Shown piece by piece: positions 8,707 to 19,650 of a stretch of DNA of 64,000 bases. The notes beneath the pieces are model-generated. The model saw only the letters and a program-made list of their open reading frames with translations, ran no database searches and was not told where the DNA came from. This stretch comes from Verrucomicrobium sp. (lineage in GTDB: Bacteria > Verrucomicrobiota > Verrucomicrobiia > Methylacidiphilales > GAS474), in contig JAPWJX010000004.1 of assembly GCA_028283855.1 (NCBI GenBank), positions 62,001 to 126,000 on the forward strand. The letters are read 5' to 3'. The stretch's first letter is position 1. The number at the start of each line of letters is the position of its first letter. A program made the translations under genes and the position numbers.

Positions 8707-10146
8707 ATGAGCCGAACCCTGACCACCACCGGTGGCAACCCCGTTGCCGACAACCAAAACTCCCTTTCCGCCGGGCCGCGCGGCCCGCTCCTCCTCCAGG
8801 ACTACCAGCTGCTGGAAAAGCTGGCCCACCAGAACCGGGAGCGGGTCCCGGAGCGCACCGTCCACGCGAAGGGCTCCGCCGCCTACGGCGTCTTCACCGT
8901 GACCCACGACGTCACCCGCTACACGAAGGCGGCGATCTTTTCCAAGGTCGGCAAGCAGACGGAGGCGCTCCTGCGCTTTTCCACGGTGGCGGGGGAGCGC
9001 GGCGCGGCCGACGCGGAGCGCGACGTGCGCGGCTTCGCCCTGAAGTTCTACACGGATGAGGGGAATTGGGACCTCGTCGGCAACAACACGCCGGTCTTTT
9101 TCGTCCGCGATCCGCTGAAGTTTCCCGACTTCATCCACACGCAGAAGCGCCACCCGAAGACCCACCTCCGCAGCACCACCGCCATGTGGGACTTCTGGTC
9201 TCTCTCCCCGGAGAGCCTGCACCAGGTCACCATCCTCATGTCCGACCGCGGCCTGCCGAAGAGCTACCGCCACGTCCACGGCTTCGGCTCCCACACCTAC
9301 AGCCTGCTCAACGCCGCCGGGGAGCGTTTCTGGGTGAAGTTCCACTTCAAGAGCCGCCAGGGCATCGAGAACCTCACCAACCGGGAGGCGGAGGCCGTCG
9401 TCGCCAAGGACCGGGAGAGCGCCCAGCGCGACCTCTTCGAGGCGATCGAGCGGGGCGACTTCCCGAAGTGGGACGTGAAGATCCAGGTCATGCCGGAGCT
9501 GGAGGCGGAGACCTACCGCTGGAACCCTTTTGACATCACGAAGGTGTGGCCGCACAAGGACTACCCGCTCATCGACGTCGGCGTGCTGGAGCTCAACCGC
9601 AATCCGGAGAATTACTTCGCGGAGGTGGAGCAGTCCGCCTTCAGCCCGTCGAACATCGTTCCCGGCATCGGTTTCTCCCCGGACAAGATGCTCCAGGCGC
9701 GCATCTTCTCCTACGCGGACGCCCACCGCTACCGCGTGGGAACGTGGTATGAGAAGCTCCCGGTCAACGCGCCGAAGTCCCCCGCGGCCACCTATCACAT
9801 GGACGGCCCGATGCGCTTCGACGCGCCGGGCGGCGGCGACGCCTATTACGAGCCGAACAGCTTTAGCGGCCCCAAGCAGGACCCCGCCTTCGCCGAGCCG
9901 CCGCTGCGCATCTCCGGCGACGCGGACCGCTACGACCACCGCCAGGGGAACGACGATTACACCCAGCCGGGCGACCTTTTCCGCCTGATGAGCCCGGGGC
10001 AGAAGGAGCAGCTCTTCCAGAACATCGCGGAGGCGATGCAGGGCGTGCCGGAATTCATCGTGGAGCGCCAGCTGGGCCACTTCGCCAAGGCCGATCCGGC
10101 CTACGCGGAGGGGGTCCGCGCCGCCCGGAAGAAGCTCTCCGCATGA
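8707..10146 (+). CDS. katA: Monofunctional haem catalase (small-subunit type)
   Basis: Converts hydrogen peroxide to water and oxygen. It is 479 residues, typical of clade 3 small-subunit catalases. The distal His53 lies in ERTVHAKG, the distal Asn region is [20 protein letters not shown], and the proximal haem ligand Tyr336 is in [12 protein letters not shown]. No signal peptide, so cytoplasmic. It is divergent from oxyR across a 76-bp region with an OxyR operator, so peroxide induction is likely. Its stop overlaps the start of the ankyrin-repeat gene (ATGA), so the two are cotranslated. Confidence 0.97.
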   Translation: MSRTLTTTGGNPVADNQNSLSAGPRGPLLLQDYQLLEKLAHQNRERVPERTVHAKGSAAYGVFTVTHDVTRYTKAAIFSKVGKQTEALLRFSTVAGERGAADAERDVRGFALKFYTDEGNWDLVGNNTPVFFVRDPLKFPDFIHTQKRHPKTHLRSTTAMWDFWSLSPESLHQVTILMSDRGLPKSYRHVHGFGSHTYSLLNAAGERFWVKFHFKSRQGIENLTNREAEAVVAKDRESAQRDLFEAIERGDFPKWDVKIQVMPELEAETYRWNPFDITKVWPHKDYPLIDVGVLELNRNPENYFAEVEQSAFSPSNIVPGIGFSPDKMLQARIFSYADAHRYRVGTWYEKLPVNAPKSPAATYHMDGPMRFDAPGGGDAYYEPNSFSGPKQDPAFAEPPLRISGDADRYDHRQGNDDYTQPGDLFRLMSPGQKEQLFQNIAEAMQGVPEFIVERQLGHFAKADPAYAEGVRAARKKLSA

Positions 10147-10649
10147 GCGCAGCCGCGCCGGACCTGACGGAGGCGGAGGAGCGCCGCTACGCGGAACTCC
10201 AGCTCCTGGCCCTGGACGCCGCGCGGGCGGGGGAGACGGCCACGCTCGCGCCGATGGTGCGGGCGGGCCTCCCCGTGAACCTGCAGGACGAAAAAGGGAA
10301 CACCCTCCTCATGCTGGCCGCCTACCATGGCCACGCGGAGACGGCGGCCCTGCTCCTGGAGCTGGGAGCCGATCCGGACCGCCGCAACGCGCGCGGCCAG
10401 ACGCCGTTGGGCGGCGTCGCCTTCAAGGGCTACGCGGAAATCGCCGTGGGGCTCCTGCGAGCCGGGGCGGATGCCCGGGCCGACCAGGGCGGCGGGGCGA
10501 CGGCGCTCGACTACGCCCTTCTCTTCGGCCGCGCGGAGGTGGCGGAGGTCCTCCGCCGCCACGGCGCAGGCCGGGCGGAGAAGCGGTGGAGTTGGAAGGA
10601 GCGGGCCTTCGGCTTCCTTTTCCGCGCGTGGAAGGGCCGGCGCGGCTAG
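10143..10649 (+). CDS. Ankyrin-repeat protein coupled to catalase (AnkB-like)
   Basis: 168 residues with about three ankyrin repeats between residues 35 and 135, for example [20 protein letters not shown], then [20 protein letters not shown] and [20 protein letters not shown]. There is no signal peptide. The gene overlaps the catalase gene by 4 nt. In Pseudomonas aeruginosa an ankyrin gene, ankB, follows katB in an OxyR-regulated operon and is needed for full catalase activity. By analogy this protein probably assists catalase or anchors it (inference). The last ~25 residues are basic and aromatic ([19 protein letters not shown]), possibly membrane-associating. Confidence 0.85.
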   Translation: MSAAAPDLTEAEERRYAELQLLALDAARAGETATLAPMVRAGLPVNLQDEKGNTLLMLAAYHGHAETAALLLELGADPDRRNARGQTPLGGVAFKGYAEIAVGLLRAGADARADQGGGATALDYALLFGRAEVAEVLRRHGAGRAEKRWSWKERAFGFLFRAWKGRRG

Positions 10650-11416
10650 CGGAAGGTGTCCCAGCCGAACTTGGCGATCAGCGCCAGGGAGACGAGGAGG
10701 AACGCCCGCCGGACGAAGCCGCTGCCGTGCCGCAGCGCCAGGTGGGATCCGGCGAGGGAGCCGGCCACGTTGCACGCCGCCGCCAGGAGGCCCAGCCGGT
10801 AGAGGATGTGCCCGGAGAGGGCGAAGGAGAGGATCGCCGTCACGTTCGTCGCCGTGTTCACCCACTTCGCGCAGAGGGAGGCGCGCAGGAAGTCGAAGCC
10901 GAAGCAGCGGATGAAGAGGAAGATGAGGAAGCTCCCCGTGCCGGGGCCGAAGAACCCGTCGTAAAAGCCCAGGGCCCCGCCGATGGCCAGCGCCAGGGCC
11001 ACGGAGCGGCGGCTTAGGGGGTGGTCCCGGTCGACTGCGCCGAAGTCCTTGCGGAAGTAGGTGTGGAGCGTGACGGCGACGAGGAGCGCCAGGATAAGCG
11101 GGCGCATGTATTCCCGGGGAACCAGGGTGGCCAGGTGGGCGCCGCCGTAGGCGGCCAGACCGGCCGCGATCATGGCCGGGAGGACGATGCGCCAGGGCGG
11201 GGCGATCCGCCGCGCGTAGCGGACGGCGGCGGAGGCGGTGCCGAAGACGGCGGCCAGCTTGTTGGTCCCGAAGACGGTGGCCGGAGGCGCCGCGGGCAGC
11301 GCGTTGAGGAAGGCGGGAAGCTGGATCAGCCCCCCGCCGCCGACCACGGCGTCGACGAACCCGGCCGCGAACGCGCCGAGCCCCAGGACGCCGTAGACGA
11401 GGGCGGGATCGCTCAA
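10646..11416 (-). CDS. TauE/SafE (TSUP) family permease
   Basis: A 256-residue membrane protein with about 7-8 hydrophobic helices. The N-terminal motif GFVDAVVGGGGLIQLPAFL and the second-half repeat GFYDGFFGPGTGSF are the two inverted signature loops of the TSUP family. Members export sulfite, sulfoacetate or other small sulfur-containing or organic anions. The substrate is not predictable here. Its stop overlaps the ankyrin gene by 4 bp tail-to-tail, and the PfkB kinase gene ends directly before its start on the same strand, so the two may be cotranscribed. Confidence 0.9.
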   Translation of the reverse strand: MSDPALVYGVLGLGAFAAGFVDAVVGGGGLIQLPAFLNALPAAPPATVFGTNKLAAVFGTASAAVRYARRIAPPWRIVLPAMIAAGLAAYGGAHLATLVPREYMRPLILALLVAVTLHTYFRKDFGAVDRDHPLSRRSVALALAIGGALGFYDGFFGPGTGSFLIFLFIRCFGFDFLRASLCAKWVNTATNVTAILSFALSGHILYRLGLLAAACNVAGSLAGSHLALRHGSGFVRRAFLLVSLALIAKFGWDTFR

Positions 11417-12529
11417 CTAGAGCGTCTGGAGGAAGCGGACCAGCTGCTCGCGGTTCGGGCTGGTGGCGTGCCGCACGTAGAACCCGGAGCTGGCCACGGC
11501 CAGCTGGAGGGAGTGGGGCAGGCCCAGGCCCAGGAGGCGGCCGATGACGAAGCCGGCGTTGAAGTGGTCCCCGGCGCCGGTGGTGGTCTTCGGCTTGGCG
11601 GTGAAGGGGCCGTCGAGCATGGCCTCCCCCTGCGCGTCGGCGGCGACGGCGTATTTCGTCGGGTGGATGACCACGGTGTGGATGTTCAGCTTCTCCCGGA
11701 TGGCGGCGGCGGTGGCGGCCATGCCCTTCGGCGTGGCGGCGGGCTTTTTCAGGCGCAGGACGCGGGCGACCTGCTCGCTCTCGCTCTGGTTGAGGCCCAG
11801 GATCACGTCGTGCTGCTCGTGGAACTCGGAGATGATCTTGAGGGCGGCCAGGAGGTCGGCGTCGATCCGCTTGGCGGGGTCGCAGAGGTCGAAGAAGATG
11901 AGCTTGCGGGCGGCGCCCTTCACGGGGGCGTAGTCGCTCTGCAGCCGCTTCCAGATGGCGGAGAGGTGCGGCAGCATCGTCCAGTTGACCATCCCGATGA
12001 AGTGGGCGTCGTTCCAGATCTTCTTGAACTTGGCCTCGGAGAGGCGCTTCTTGATGTTGTCCCAGCTGACGTCCTGCACGGCCTCGTGCTGGCCGAACAT
12101 GAGCTTGCCGTCGGAGAACTCGAAGGCCTGGGTCAGGGCCGGCTCCGCGACGGAGTAGACCTTGGCCCGCTTGGCGAACTCGGAGAAGACGGGGTGGGGA
12201 TTGGGCCAGCCGCACATGCCGACGTAGTGGACGGGCGCGCCCAGGGTGCTGAGGGCGAAGGCCATGATCGGCCCGTTGCCGCCCATGCGGACGGCCTGCT
12301 CGACGATCTCGAAGTTGGCGCTCTTCCCCGCCGCGGCGGCCACGGCGCCGCCGAAGGCCTTGATATTGGCGAAGGAGTTGAACTTGGTCGGCGATTGACG
12401 CTGCTCGACCACGTGGTAGATCTGATCCACGAACCCGTCAAAGCCGAGTAAGCACTGGTACTTAAGGAGTTGGGCACGCGACCCGATGAGACGTTCTGCC
12501 GTTTGCCGCGCGACGCGAGAATCAGTCAT
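11417..12529 (-). CDS. PfkB-family carbohydrate/nucleoside kinase
   Basis: A 370-residue kinase. The C-terminal signature TTTGAGDHFNAGFVIG carries the catalytic Asp321 and anion hole of the ribokinase/PfkB family. A glycine-rich region (VRMGGNGPIMAFALSTLGAP) matches the first PfkB motif. The N-terminus (LLGFDGFVDQIYHVVE) is unusual and longer than in ribokinase. A sugar or nucleoside is the likely phosphoryl acceptor; I cannot say which. The ATG at 12529 is chosen because longer in-frame extensions run into the divergent DUF423 promoter. The 48-bp gap to that gene must hold both promoters. Confidence 0.85.
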   Translation of the reverse strand: MTDSRVARQTAERLIGSRAQLLKYQCLLGFDGFVDQIYHVVEQRQSPTKFNSFANIKAFGGAVAAAAGKSANFEIVEQAVRMGGNGPIMAFALSTLGAPVHYVGMCGWPNPHPVFSEFAKRAKVYSVAEPALTQAFEFSDGKLMFGQHEAVQDVSWDNIKKRLSEAKFKKIWNDAHFIGMVNWTMLPHLSAIWKRLQSDYAPVKGAARKLIFFDLCDPAKRIDADLLAALKIISEFHEQHDVILGLNQSESEQVARVLRLKKPAATPKGMAATAAAIREKLNIHTVVIHPTKYAVAADAQGEAMLDGPFTAKPKTTTGAGDHFNAGFVIGRLLGLGLPHSLQLAVASSGFYVRHATSPNREQLVRFLQTL

Positions 12530-12577
12530 AAGGGGGTTGTGTTTAGCAGCCAGCCCTCTATTTTGCAAGGCCGAATC

Positions 12578-12946
12578 ATGATTCCCAGCCCCTCCCGTGC
12601 CCTGCTGGCCGCCGCTTTCCTTGGTTTCACGGGCGTCGCCCTGGGGGCCTTTGGCGCCCACGCGCTGGCCCCGCTCCTGGAGCGGCGCGGCTTGGCGGAG
12701 GTGTGGCGGACGGCGGTCTTCTACCAATTCGTCCACGCGCTGGCGCTGCTCTTCCTCTCCCGGGAGGGAGGCACCCCGCGCTGGATCGCGGGGGCGTGGA
12801 TCGCGGGCGCCGTCCTTTTCAGCGGGTCTCTCTACCTGATTTGCCTGGGCGCGCCGCGCTGGACCGGCGCGGTGACGCCGCTGGGCGGCCTGGGTTTCCT
12901 GGCCGGATGGGCGGGGCTGGCCTGGTGGGCTTTGCGGAGGAAGTGA
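12578..12946 (+). CDS. DUF423 small membrane protein
   Basis: A 122-residue protein with four hydrophobic helices. The N-terminal GFTGVALGAFGAHAL and the central VWRTAVFYQFVHALALL are the hallmarks of DUF423 (YwdK/YgdD-like) inner-membrane proteins of unknown function. The TGA overlaps the ATG of the YjbQ-like gene by one base (TGATG), so the two are probably cotranslated. The start is the first ATG after the divergent PfkB gene. Confidence 0.88.
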   Translation: MIPSPSRALLAAAFLGFTGVALGAFGAHALAPLLERRGLAEVWRTAVFYQFVHALALLFLSREGGTPRWIAGAWIAGAVLFSGSLYLICLGAPRWTGAVTPLGGLGFLAGWAGLAWWALRRK

Positions 12947-13365
12947 TGGCGGCGTTCTGCGAGGCCTTCGCCGTCCCCACGCGCGGGATCGGGACCTATG
13001 AGATCACGGGCGAGGTGGCGGCGTTGCTGGCCAGGAGCGGGATTCGCACCGGCACGGCCACCGTCTTCCTGGCCCACACCAGCGCCAGCCTGGTCATCTA
13101 CGAGAATGCCGATCCCTCCGCCCGGGAGGATCTCCACCGGTTCTTTTCCAAGATCGTGCCGGAAGGGGACCCGGACTACGTCCATGTGGACGAGGGCCCG
13201 GACGACACGACGAGCCACCTCCGCATGGCGCTGACGCGCACGTCGGAAGCGGTGCCGGTGAGCGGGGGGCGCCTTTGCCTGGGGACGTGGCAGGGGATCT
13301 TTCTCTTCGAGCACCGGCGCGCGCCGCATCGGCGGACGGTCTGGGTGTCCGTCGTCGGCGACTAG
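12946..13365 (+). CDS. YjbQ/UPF0047 family protein
   Basis: 139 residues, typical for the UPF0047 family. Conserved blocks are FLAHTSASLVIYENADP, the acidic HVDEGPDDTTSHLRMAL and the C-terminal GTWQGIFLFEHR. E. coli YjbQ has weak thiamine-phosphate synthase activity, and conserved His and Asp residues suggest metal binding; the true role is unresolved. It is coupled to the DUF423 gene and overlaps the convergent Hpt gene stop by 4 bp. Confidence 0.9.
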   Translation: MAAFCEAFAVPTRGIGTYEITGEVAALLARSGIRTGTATVFLAHTSASLVIYENADPSAREDLHRFFSKIVPEGDPDYVHVDEGPDDTTSHLRMALTRTSEAVPVSGGRLCLGTWQGIFLFEHRRAPHRRTVWVSVVGD

Positions 13366-13712
13366 GCCAGGTCAGGCCGGTCCTGCTGGATCAGCCGCAC
13401 GGAATCGTTGAAGAGGTCTTTGACCTCCTCCAGCCGGGCGGGGGAGGGGAGCTGCCCCCGGTCGGCTTCCGACTCGATCTCCTGCATGGCGGCGACCAGG
13501 GCGATCATGCCGAAGTTGGCGCTGCTTCCCTTGAGCTGGTGGGCGGCCTTGGAGGCCAGGCGCGGGTCCTGCGCGGCCAGGGCCTGGGCGAAGCGGGCGT
13601 GGTGGTCGGGATATTCCGCCACGAATTCCCGGAAGATGTCGGCGATGGCTTCGCCACACTCTTCGCGGACGGTGTCGAGCTGGTGCCAGTCGATCAGGGC
13701 CGTTTCGGGCAT
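13362..13712 (-). CDS. Stand-alone histidine phosphotransfer (Hpt) protein
   Basis: A 116-residue all-helical protein with the Hpt phosphoacceptor motif KAAHQLKGSSANFG, His58 being the phosphorylated residue. Such proteins shuttle phosphoryl groups between hybrid kinases and response regulators. No kinase is adjacent; the nearest receiver protein is at 21.6 kb and a histidine-kinase-like dimerisation domain is at 44.1 kb. Partners are unknown. The ATG at 13712 is preferred over a longer alternative start. Confidence 0.85.
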   Translation of the reverse strand: MPETALIDWHQLDTVREECGEAIADIFREFVAEYPDHHARFAQALAAQDPRLASKAAHQLKGSSANFGMIALVAAMQEIESEADRGQLPSPARLEEVKDLFNDSVRLIQQDRPDLA

Positions 13713-13783
13713 CGGGAGGAAGAGTATCGTCTGGCCTTGCGCTGGCAATCCTTTGATCCGATGATCGGAAGCCTCACGATTTT

Positions 13784-14818
13784 ATGGACGACGCGCGTTT
13801 TTTTGCCTGCGTATTGGCGGGCGGCAGCGGGGAGCGGTTCTGGCCGATGAGCCGCCAGGCCGTACCGAAGCATCATCTGACCCTCTTCGGCGAGGCGACG
13901 CTTTTGGAGCAATCCGTCCGCCGGGCGCTCCGGGTGGCGGGCGTGGAGCGGACCTTCGTTCTCACCAGCCAGGCCCAGGCGGAGGCCACGCGCCGCCTCC
14001 TGCCCTTCCTGCCGGCGGACCAGATCGTGGCGGAGCCTTCCCGGCGGGATACCGCCCCCGCCGCCGCGCTGGCCACCGCCCTGGCCCGCAACCGGAGGGA
14101 GGACGCCGTCGTGGCGCTCCTGCCCGCCGACGCCCTCATCCGGGACGGGGACACCTTCGCCGCGCAGCTGCGGGACGCCTTCACCGTGGCGGCGGAACGG
14201 GAGGCCTGCGCCACCTTCGCCATCCGGCCCCGCTACCCGGCCACGGCCTTCGGCTACATCGAGGTGGGCGCGCCCGCCGCCGGGGCCTTCCACCAGATCG
14301 CCCGCTTCGTGGAGAAGCCGGACGCCGCCCGTGCCTCCTCCTACCTGGAGACGGGCCGCTTCGGCTGGAACGCGGGCATCTTCGTCTGGAGCGCCGCCTG
14401 GTTCCTGGCCCAGGCGGAGAAAAGCGCGCCGGAGCTGGCCGCCTTCATCCGGGCGGGCGGCCCTCTCGACCGCTTCGAGCAGCTGCCGAAGATCTCCGTC
14501 GACTACGCCATCATGGAAAAGGCCGACCGGCTCCTGACCGCCTGGGCGGCCTTCGACTGGGACGACGTCGGCTCCTGGACGGCCCTGCCGGACCACCTAG
14601 GCCAGGACGAGGCCGGGAACACCCTGCGCGGCCCCGTCGTCCTGGGCGGCGGCGCCTCGAACAACATCGCCGTGGCGGCCGGGGGGCGGGTCATCGCCCT
14701 CCACGGAGTGAGCGGGCTGGTCGTCGTGGAGACCCCGGACGCCATCCTGGTTTGCCCCAAGGACAAGGTTCAGGAAATCAAGGAGTTGCAGGCCCTCCTT
14801 CCGCCTGGACTTCGCTGA
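13784..14818 (+). CDS. manC: Mannose-1-phosphate guanylyltransferase
   Basis: A 344-residue nucleotidyltransferase that makes GDP-mannose from GTP and mannose-1-phosphate. The N-terminal loop ACVLAGGSGERFWPMSR is the nucleotide-binding signature. FVEKPDAARA and GWNAGIFVW are the sugar-binding motifs, and SVDYAIMEKA precedes the metal-binding FDWDDVGSW. It lacks the C-terminal isomerase domain of bifunctional type II enzymes. GDP-mannose would feed surface polysaccharide; the TPR-glycosyltransferase at 17.5 kb is a possible user. It is divergent from the Hpt gene across 71 bp and followed by gyrA. Confidence 0.92.
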   Translation: MDDARFFACVLAGGSGERFWPMSRQAVPKHHLTLFGEATLLEQSVRRALRVAGVERTFVLTSQAQAEATRRLLPFLPADQIVAEPSRRDTAPAAALATALARNRREDAVVALLPADALIRDGDTFAAQLRDAFTVAAEREACATFAIRPRYPATAFGYIEVGAPAAGAFHQIARFVEKPDAARASSYLETGRFGWNAGIFVWSAAWFLAQAEKSAPELAAFIRAGGPLDRFEQLPKISVDYAIMEKADRLLTAWAAFDWDDVGSWTALPDHLGQDEAGNTLRGPVVLGGGASNNIAVAAGGRVIALHGVSGLVVVETPDAILVCPKDKVQEIKELQALLPPGLR

Positions 14819-14848
14819 CGATTCACGCTTAACTCTCCCCTCTTTTCT

Positions 14849-17470
<2,622 letters not shown>

Positions 17471-17486
17471 CGCGGGCGGCCGCCCT

Positions 17487-18596
17487 ATGCGGGACGACGC
17501 CGTTCTCCTCCAGGCCCAGGGCCTTTTCGACCGGGGGGACTACGCGGCGTGCCGCCGCCTGCTGGAGGAGCGGCTCGCGTCCGCGCCGGACGATCCCGCC
17601 CTCCTTCGCGCCCTGGCGCTGGCCGTCTCCCGGGGCGGCAGTCTTAAGGAATCCCTGCGCCTTCTGGGCCGCGCCTTGGAAATCGCCCCGGACGACGCGG
17701 AGGCCCATTTTTCCCGCGCCCTCCTCTACCTCCAATACGGAAACTACCGGCAGGGCTTCCTGGAATACGAGTGGCGGCTGCGCCGCCAATCCTGCATCGC
17801 CTGGCGCTACGTCCAGGGCGCCCTATGGGACGGCGGCCCGCTGCGGGAGGGGACGCTCCTCCTCCACTGCGAGCAGGGCCTGGGCGACGCCCTCCAATTC
17901 ATCCGCTACCTTCCCCTGGTCCTGGAGCGGGCGCAAAAAGTCTATCTGGCCTGCCATCCGGCCCTGGCCTCTCTTTTCCGGAACCTGCCCGGCCTGGCGG
18001 GCGTGGTGACCGACGGGGAACCCCTCCCGGAAACGACTCACCACTTCCCGCTCCTCTCCCTGCCGCGCCTTTTCCAAACCACGCTGGAGACGATCCCCTC
18101 CCGCTTCCCTTACCTGCCCGTGCCGGACGTGCCGCCCCGCGCGGGAGCCACGCCGCGCGTCGGCCTCATTTGGAAAGCCTCCGCCGCGAGCCCCAACGGG
18201 GCCTATCGCAGTCTGGCACCCGCCGATTTCATGAATTGGGCCGATATTCCGGTGGAGTGGGTCCTCCTCCAGCGCGATGCCCCGGCGGAAGAGATGGAGG
18301 CGGCCGCCGCCCGCTTCGGATCGCCAGCGCTCCATTTTCGCGACTTCCAGGAAACGGCCGCCTGCGTCCAGGGGCTCGATTTGGTCGTCTCCGTCGACAC
18401 CTCCCTCGTCCACCTGGCGGGCGGGCTGGGCAAGCCGGCCTGGGTCCTCCTGCCGCGGTGGGGGGATTGGCGGTGGCTCCAGGGGAGGACGGACAGCCCG
18501 TGGTATCCGGGCGTCACCCTCTTCCGGCAGGAGCGGGACGGGGATTGGAGCGCCCCGGCCGCGCGGGTGGCGGCGGCGCTGCGGGGATTGATCTAA
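17487..18596 (+). CDS. TPR-domain glycosyltransferase (GT9-like)
   Basis: 369 residues. About two tetratricopeptide repeats fill residues 5-100 (for example SLRLLGRALEIAPDDAEAHF), then a GT-B-like domain: the loop LLHCEQGLGDALQFIRYLP near residue 125 and a C-terminal LVVSVDTSLVHLAGGLGKPA. This layout is common in bacterial TPR proteins with a glycosyltransferase family 9-like domain that modify surface proteins or glycans. Donor and acceptor are unknown. It lies 16 bp after gyrA; its stop overlaps the next, convergent gene by 4 bp. Confidence 0.82.
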   Translation: MRDDAVLLQAQGLFDRGDYAACRRLLEERLASAPDDPALLRALALAVSRGGSLKESLRLLGRALEIAPDDAEAHFSRALLYLQYGNYRQGFLEYEWRLRRQSCIAWRYVQGALWDGGPLREGTLLLHCEQGLGDALQFIRYLPLVLERAQKVYLACHPALASLFRNLPGLAGVVTDGEPLPETTHHFPLLSLPRLFQTTLETIPSRFPYLPVPDVPPRAGATPRVGLIWKASAASPNGAYRSLAPADFMNWADIPVEWVLLQRDAPAEEMEAAAARFGSPALHFRDFQETAACVQGLDLVVSVDTSLVHLAGGLGKPAWVLLPRWGDWRWLQGRTDSPWYPGVTLFRQERDGDWSAPAARVAAALRGLI

Positions 18597-18883
18597 CGTT
18601 CCTGCCGGGGCGTGCCGTCGTCCGCCGTGTGGAGGAAGGCGCAGGCGGCGCGGCGGGCTTCCTTCAGCTCGTGGCCGAGGTGGAGGGTCCCCAGCGTGGC
18701 GAAGCCGAGGGTGAGCGCCCCGGCCACGACGAGGTGGCCGGGTTCGGGATGGGCGGAGGCGGCCTTCATGGCGATCACCGGCAGCTCGGCCAGCGCCAGA
18801 GCGGCGACGAGGCCCGCCTGCACGATCTCGCGGCGGTCGAGGTTCTGGAAAGCGGAGTGAAGACCTTTGAGTTTGGCGCCCAT
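18593..18883 (-). CDS. Small two-helix membrane protein with C-terminal FLHTADDG motif
   Basis: A 96-residue protein of unknown function. Two hydrophobic segments are visible (about residues 23-42, AGLVAALALAELPVIAMKA, and 53-72, HLVVAGALTLGFATLGTLHL). The C-terminus reads ARRAACAFLHTADDG, which closely matches the end of the tiny protein encoded just upstream at 18949-19119. The start is ATG 18883. A 30-bp block at 18893-18922 ahead of it is repeated ahead of the upstream gene. I do not recognise a family. Confidence 0.6.
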   Translation of the reverse strand: MGAKLKGLHSAFQNLDRREIVQAGLVAALALAELPVIAMKAASAHPEPGHLVVAGALTLGFATLGTLHLGHELKEARRAACAFLHTADDGTPRQER

Positions 18884-18892
18884 GGACGAAGA

Positions 18893-18922
18893 GAAGTACA
18901 CGCGTCCCCCGGCGATGTACAG
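18893..18922 (-). promoter_or_regulatory. Duplicated TGTAC promoter/operator block, copy 1
   Basis: On the coding strand it reads CTGTACATC, 10 variable bases, then GCGTGTACTTC, and ends 9 bp before the ATG at 18883. The two TGTAC cores are 21 bp apart (two helical turns). The same boxes with the same 10-bp spacer occur at 19130-19159. It is either a promoter or a regulator site; sequence alone does not decide. Confidence 0.5.
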
Positions 18923-18948
18923 GGGAAAACCGCCTGCGGCTTTATTTT

Positions 18949-19119
18949 TTAGCGCGCCCCGGCGGCTGCCGGGAAAAGCCCGTCGTCGCCGGTGTGCAGG
19001 AACATGCAGGCGGAGCGGGCGCTCTCTTCCTGCGCCGTTTCCAAACGCAGGGTGACGAACTCGGCGGCGGAGGATTTCTGGGGATCGAAGGACGGCATTT
19101 CAGGAAGCGGAGCAAACAT
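18949..19119 (-). CDS. 56-residue orphan protein with FLHTGDDG motif
   Basis: A short open frame from ATG 19119 to TAA 18949. The 56-residue product is acidic and soluble-looking: it begins MFAPLPEMPSFDPQKSS, continues through EFVTLRLETAQEESA, and contains ARSACMFLHTGDDG before a short Ala-rich tail. The motif AR-x-AC-x-FLHT-x-DDG is shared with the 96-residue neighbour, although the rest of the two proteins differs. Presence of a matching upstream block supports real expression. The function is unknown. Confidence 0.55.
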   Translation of the reverse strand: MFAPLPEMPSFDPQKSSAAEFVTLRLETAQEESARSACMFLHTGDDGLFPAAAGAR

Positions 19120-19129
19120 GTGGGCGAAC

Positions 19130-19159
19130 GAAGTACACGCCGCGTACAGGGATGTACAG
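19130..19159 (-). promoter_or_regulatory. Duplicated TGTAC promoter/operator block, copy 2
   Basis: The coding strand reads CTGTACATC, a 10-bp spacer (CCTGTACGCG, which holds a third GTAC), then GCGTGTACTTC, ending 10 bp before the ATG at 19119. Both boxes are identical to those in the copy at 18893-18922. A single box GCGTGTAC also lies 11 bp before the DUF1275 start (60965-60972). Confidence 0.5.
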
Positions 19160-19181
19160 AAAAAAGGTAGCTTCCGCAGAA

Positions 19182-19193
19182 ATAGCCGAATTA
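19182..19193 (+). repeat. 12-bp motif ATAGCCGAATTA, copy in front of the low-G+C orphan
   Basis: Identical to copies at 53114, 30128 (- strand) and 31273 (- strand). Here its last base is followed directly by the ATG at 19194 (the final A overlaps the position before ATG). Confidence 0.45.
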
Positions 19194-19631
19194 ATGAATA
19201 TGAGTTCTAATATCGAGGCGACTTTGGAGCAGATTCAACAGGAAAAGCTCACTTTCAACGGTCCCGGCGTCATTATTTTAAGTGGAACTCCCCCCGTGGC
19301 AGGTTCTGACCATCTATTCCCGATGCCGGGCGATGGTAATCATATCGTGTTTTCCGAGGACCAATCGAGGGATGTGACAAATGTGGATGCGGTGTTAATT
19401 GGCTTCGAAAAAAACCGGAGGGTAGATTCACCCCGGGATATAACTTCCTATGGAAGCCTGGACTATGAAGCCGCGGGAGTTCCGACTCTGCATATCCCCC
19501 TAAAAGGCCCGGTTTCCCTGACTTCTGAGCTCAAGGAAACAATCCGCGCCTATGCCAAGCGCAGCAACGGGATTTCCAAGGCCAATGACGCGACCGAGGA
19601 GCGGTTGGTGGATCGGGGCTCGATCGGGTAG
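19194..19631 (+). CDS. Low-G+C orphan protein
   Basis: Encodes about 145 residues from ATG 19194 (an alternative ATG is at 19200). No signal peptide or membrane segment. The middle is beta-like (GPGVIILSGTPPVAGSDHLF, then GNHIVFSEDQSRDVTNVDAV) and the C-terminus is helical and charged. I do not recognise a family. The G+C content falls well below that of the neighbours (one 60-base stretch near the start is only about 43% G+C), suggesting recent acquisition. The motif ATAGCCGAATTA ends at the first base of this ATG, which favours this start over an in-frame ATG at 19152. Confidence 0.55.
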   Translation: MNMSSNIEATLEQIQQEKLTFNGPGVIILSGTPPVAGSDHLFPMPGDGNHIVFSEDQSRDVTNVDAVLIGFEKNRRVDSPRDITSYGSLDYEAAGVPTLHIPLKGPVSLTSELKETIRAYAKRSNGISKANDATEERLVDRGSIG

Positions 19632-19650
19632 AACGGGAATAGCTTTTGAT

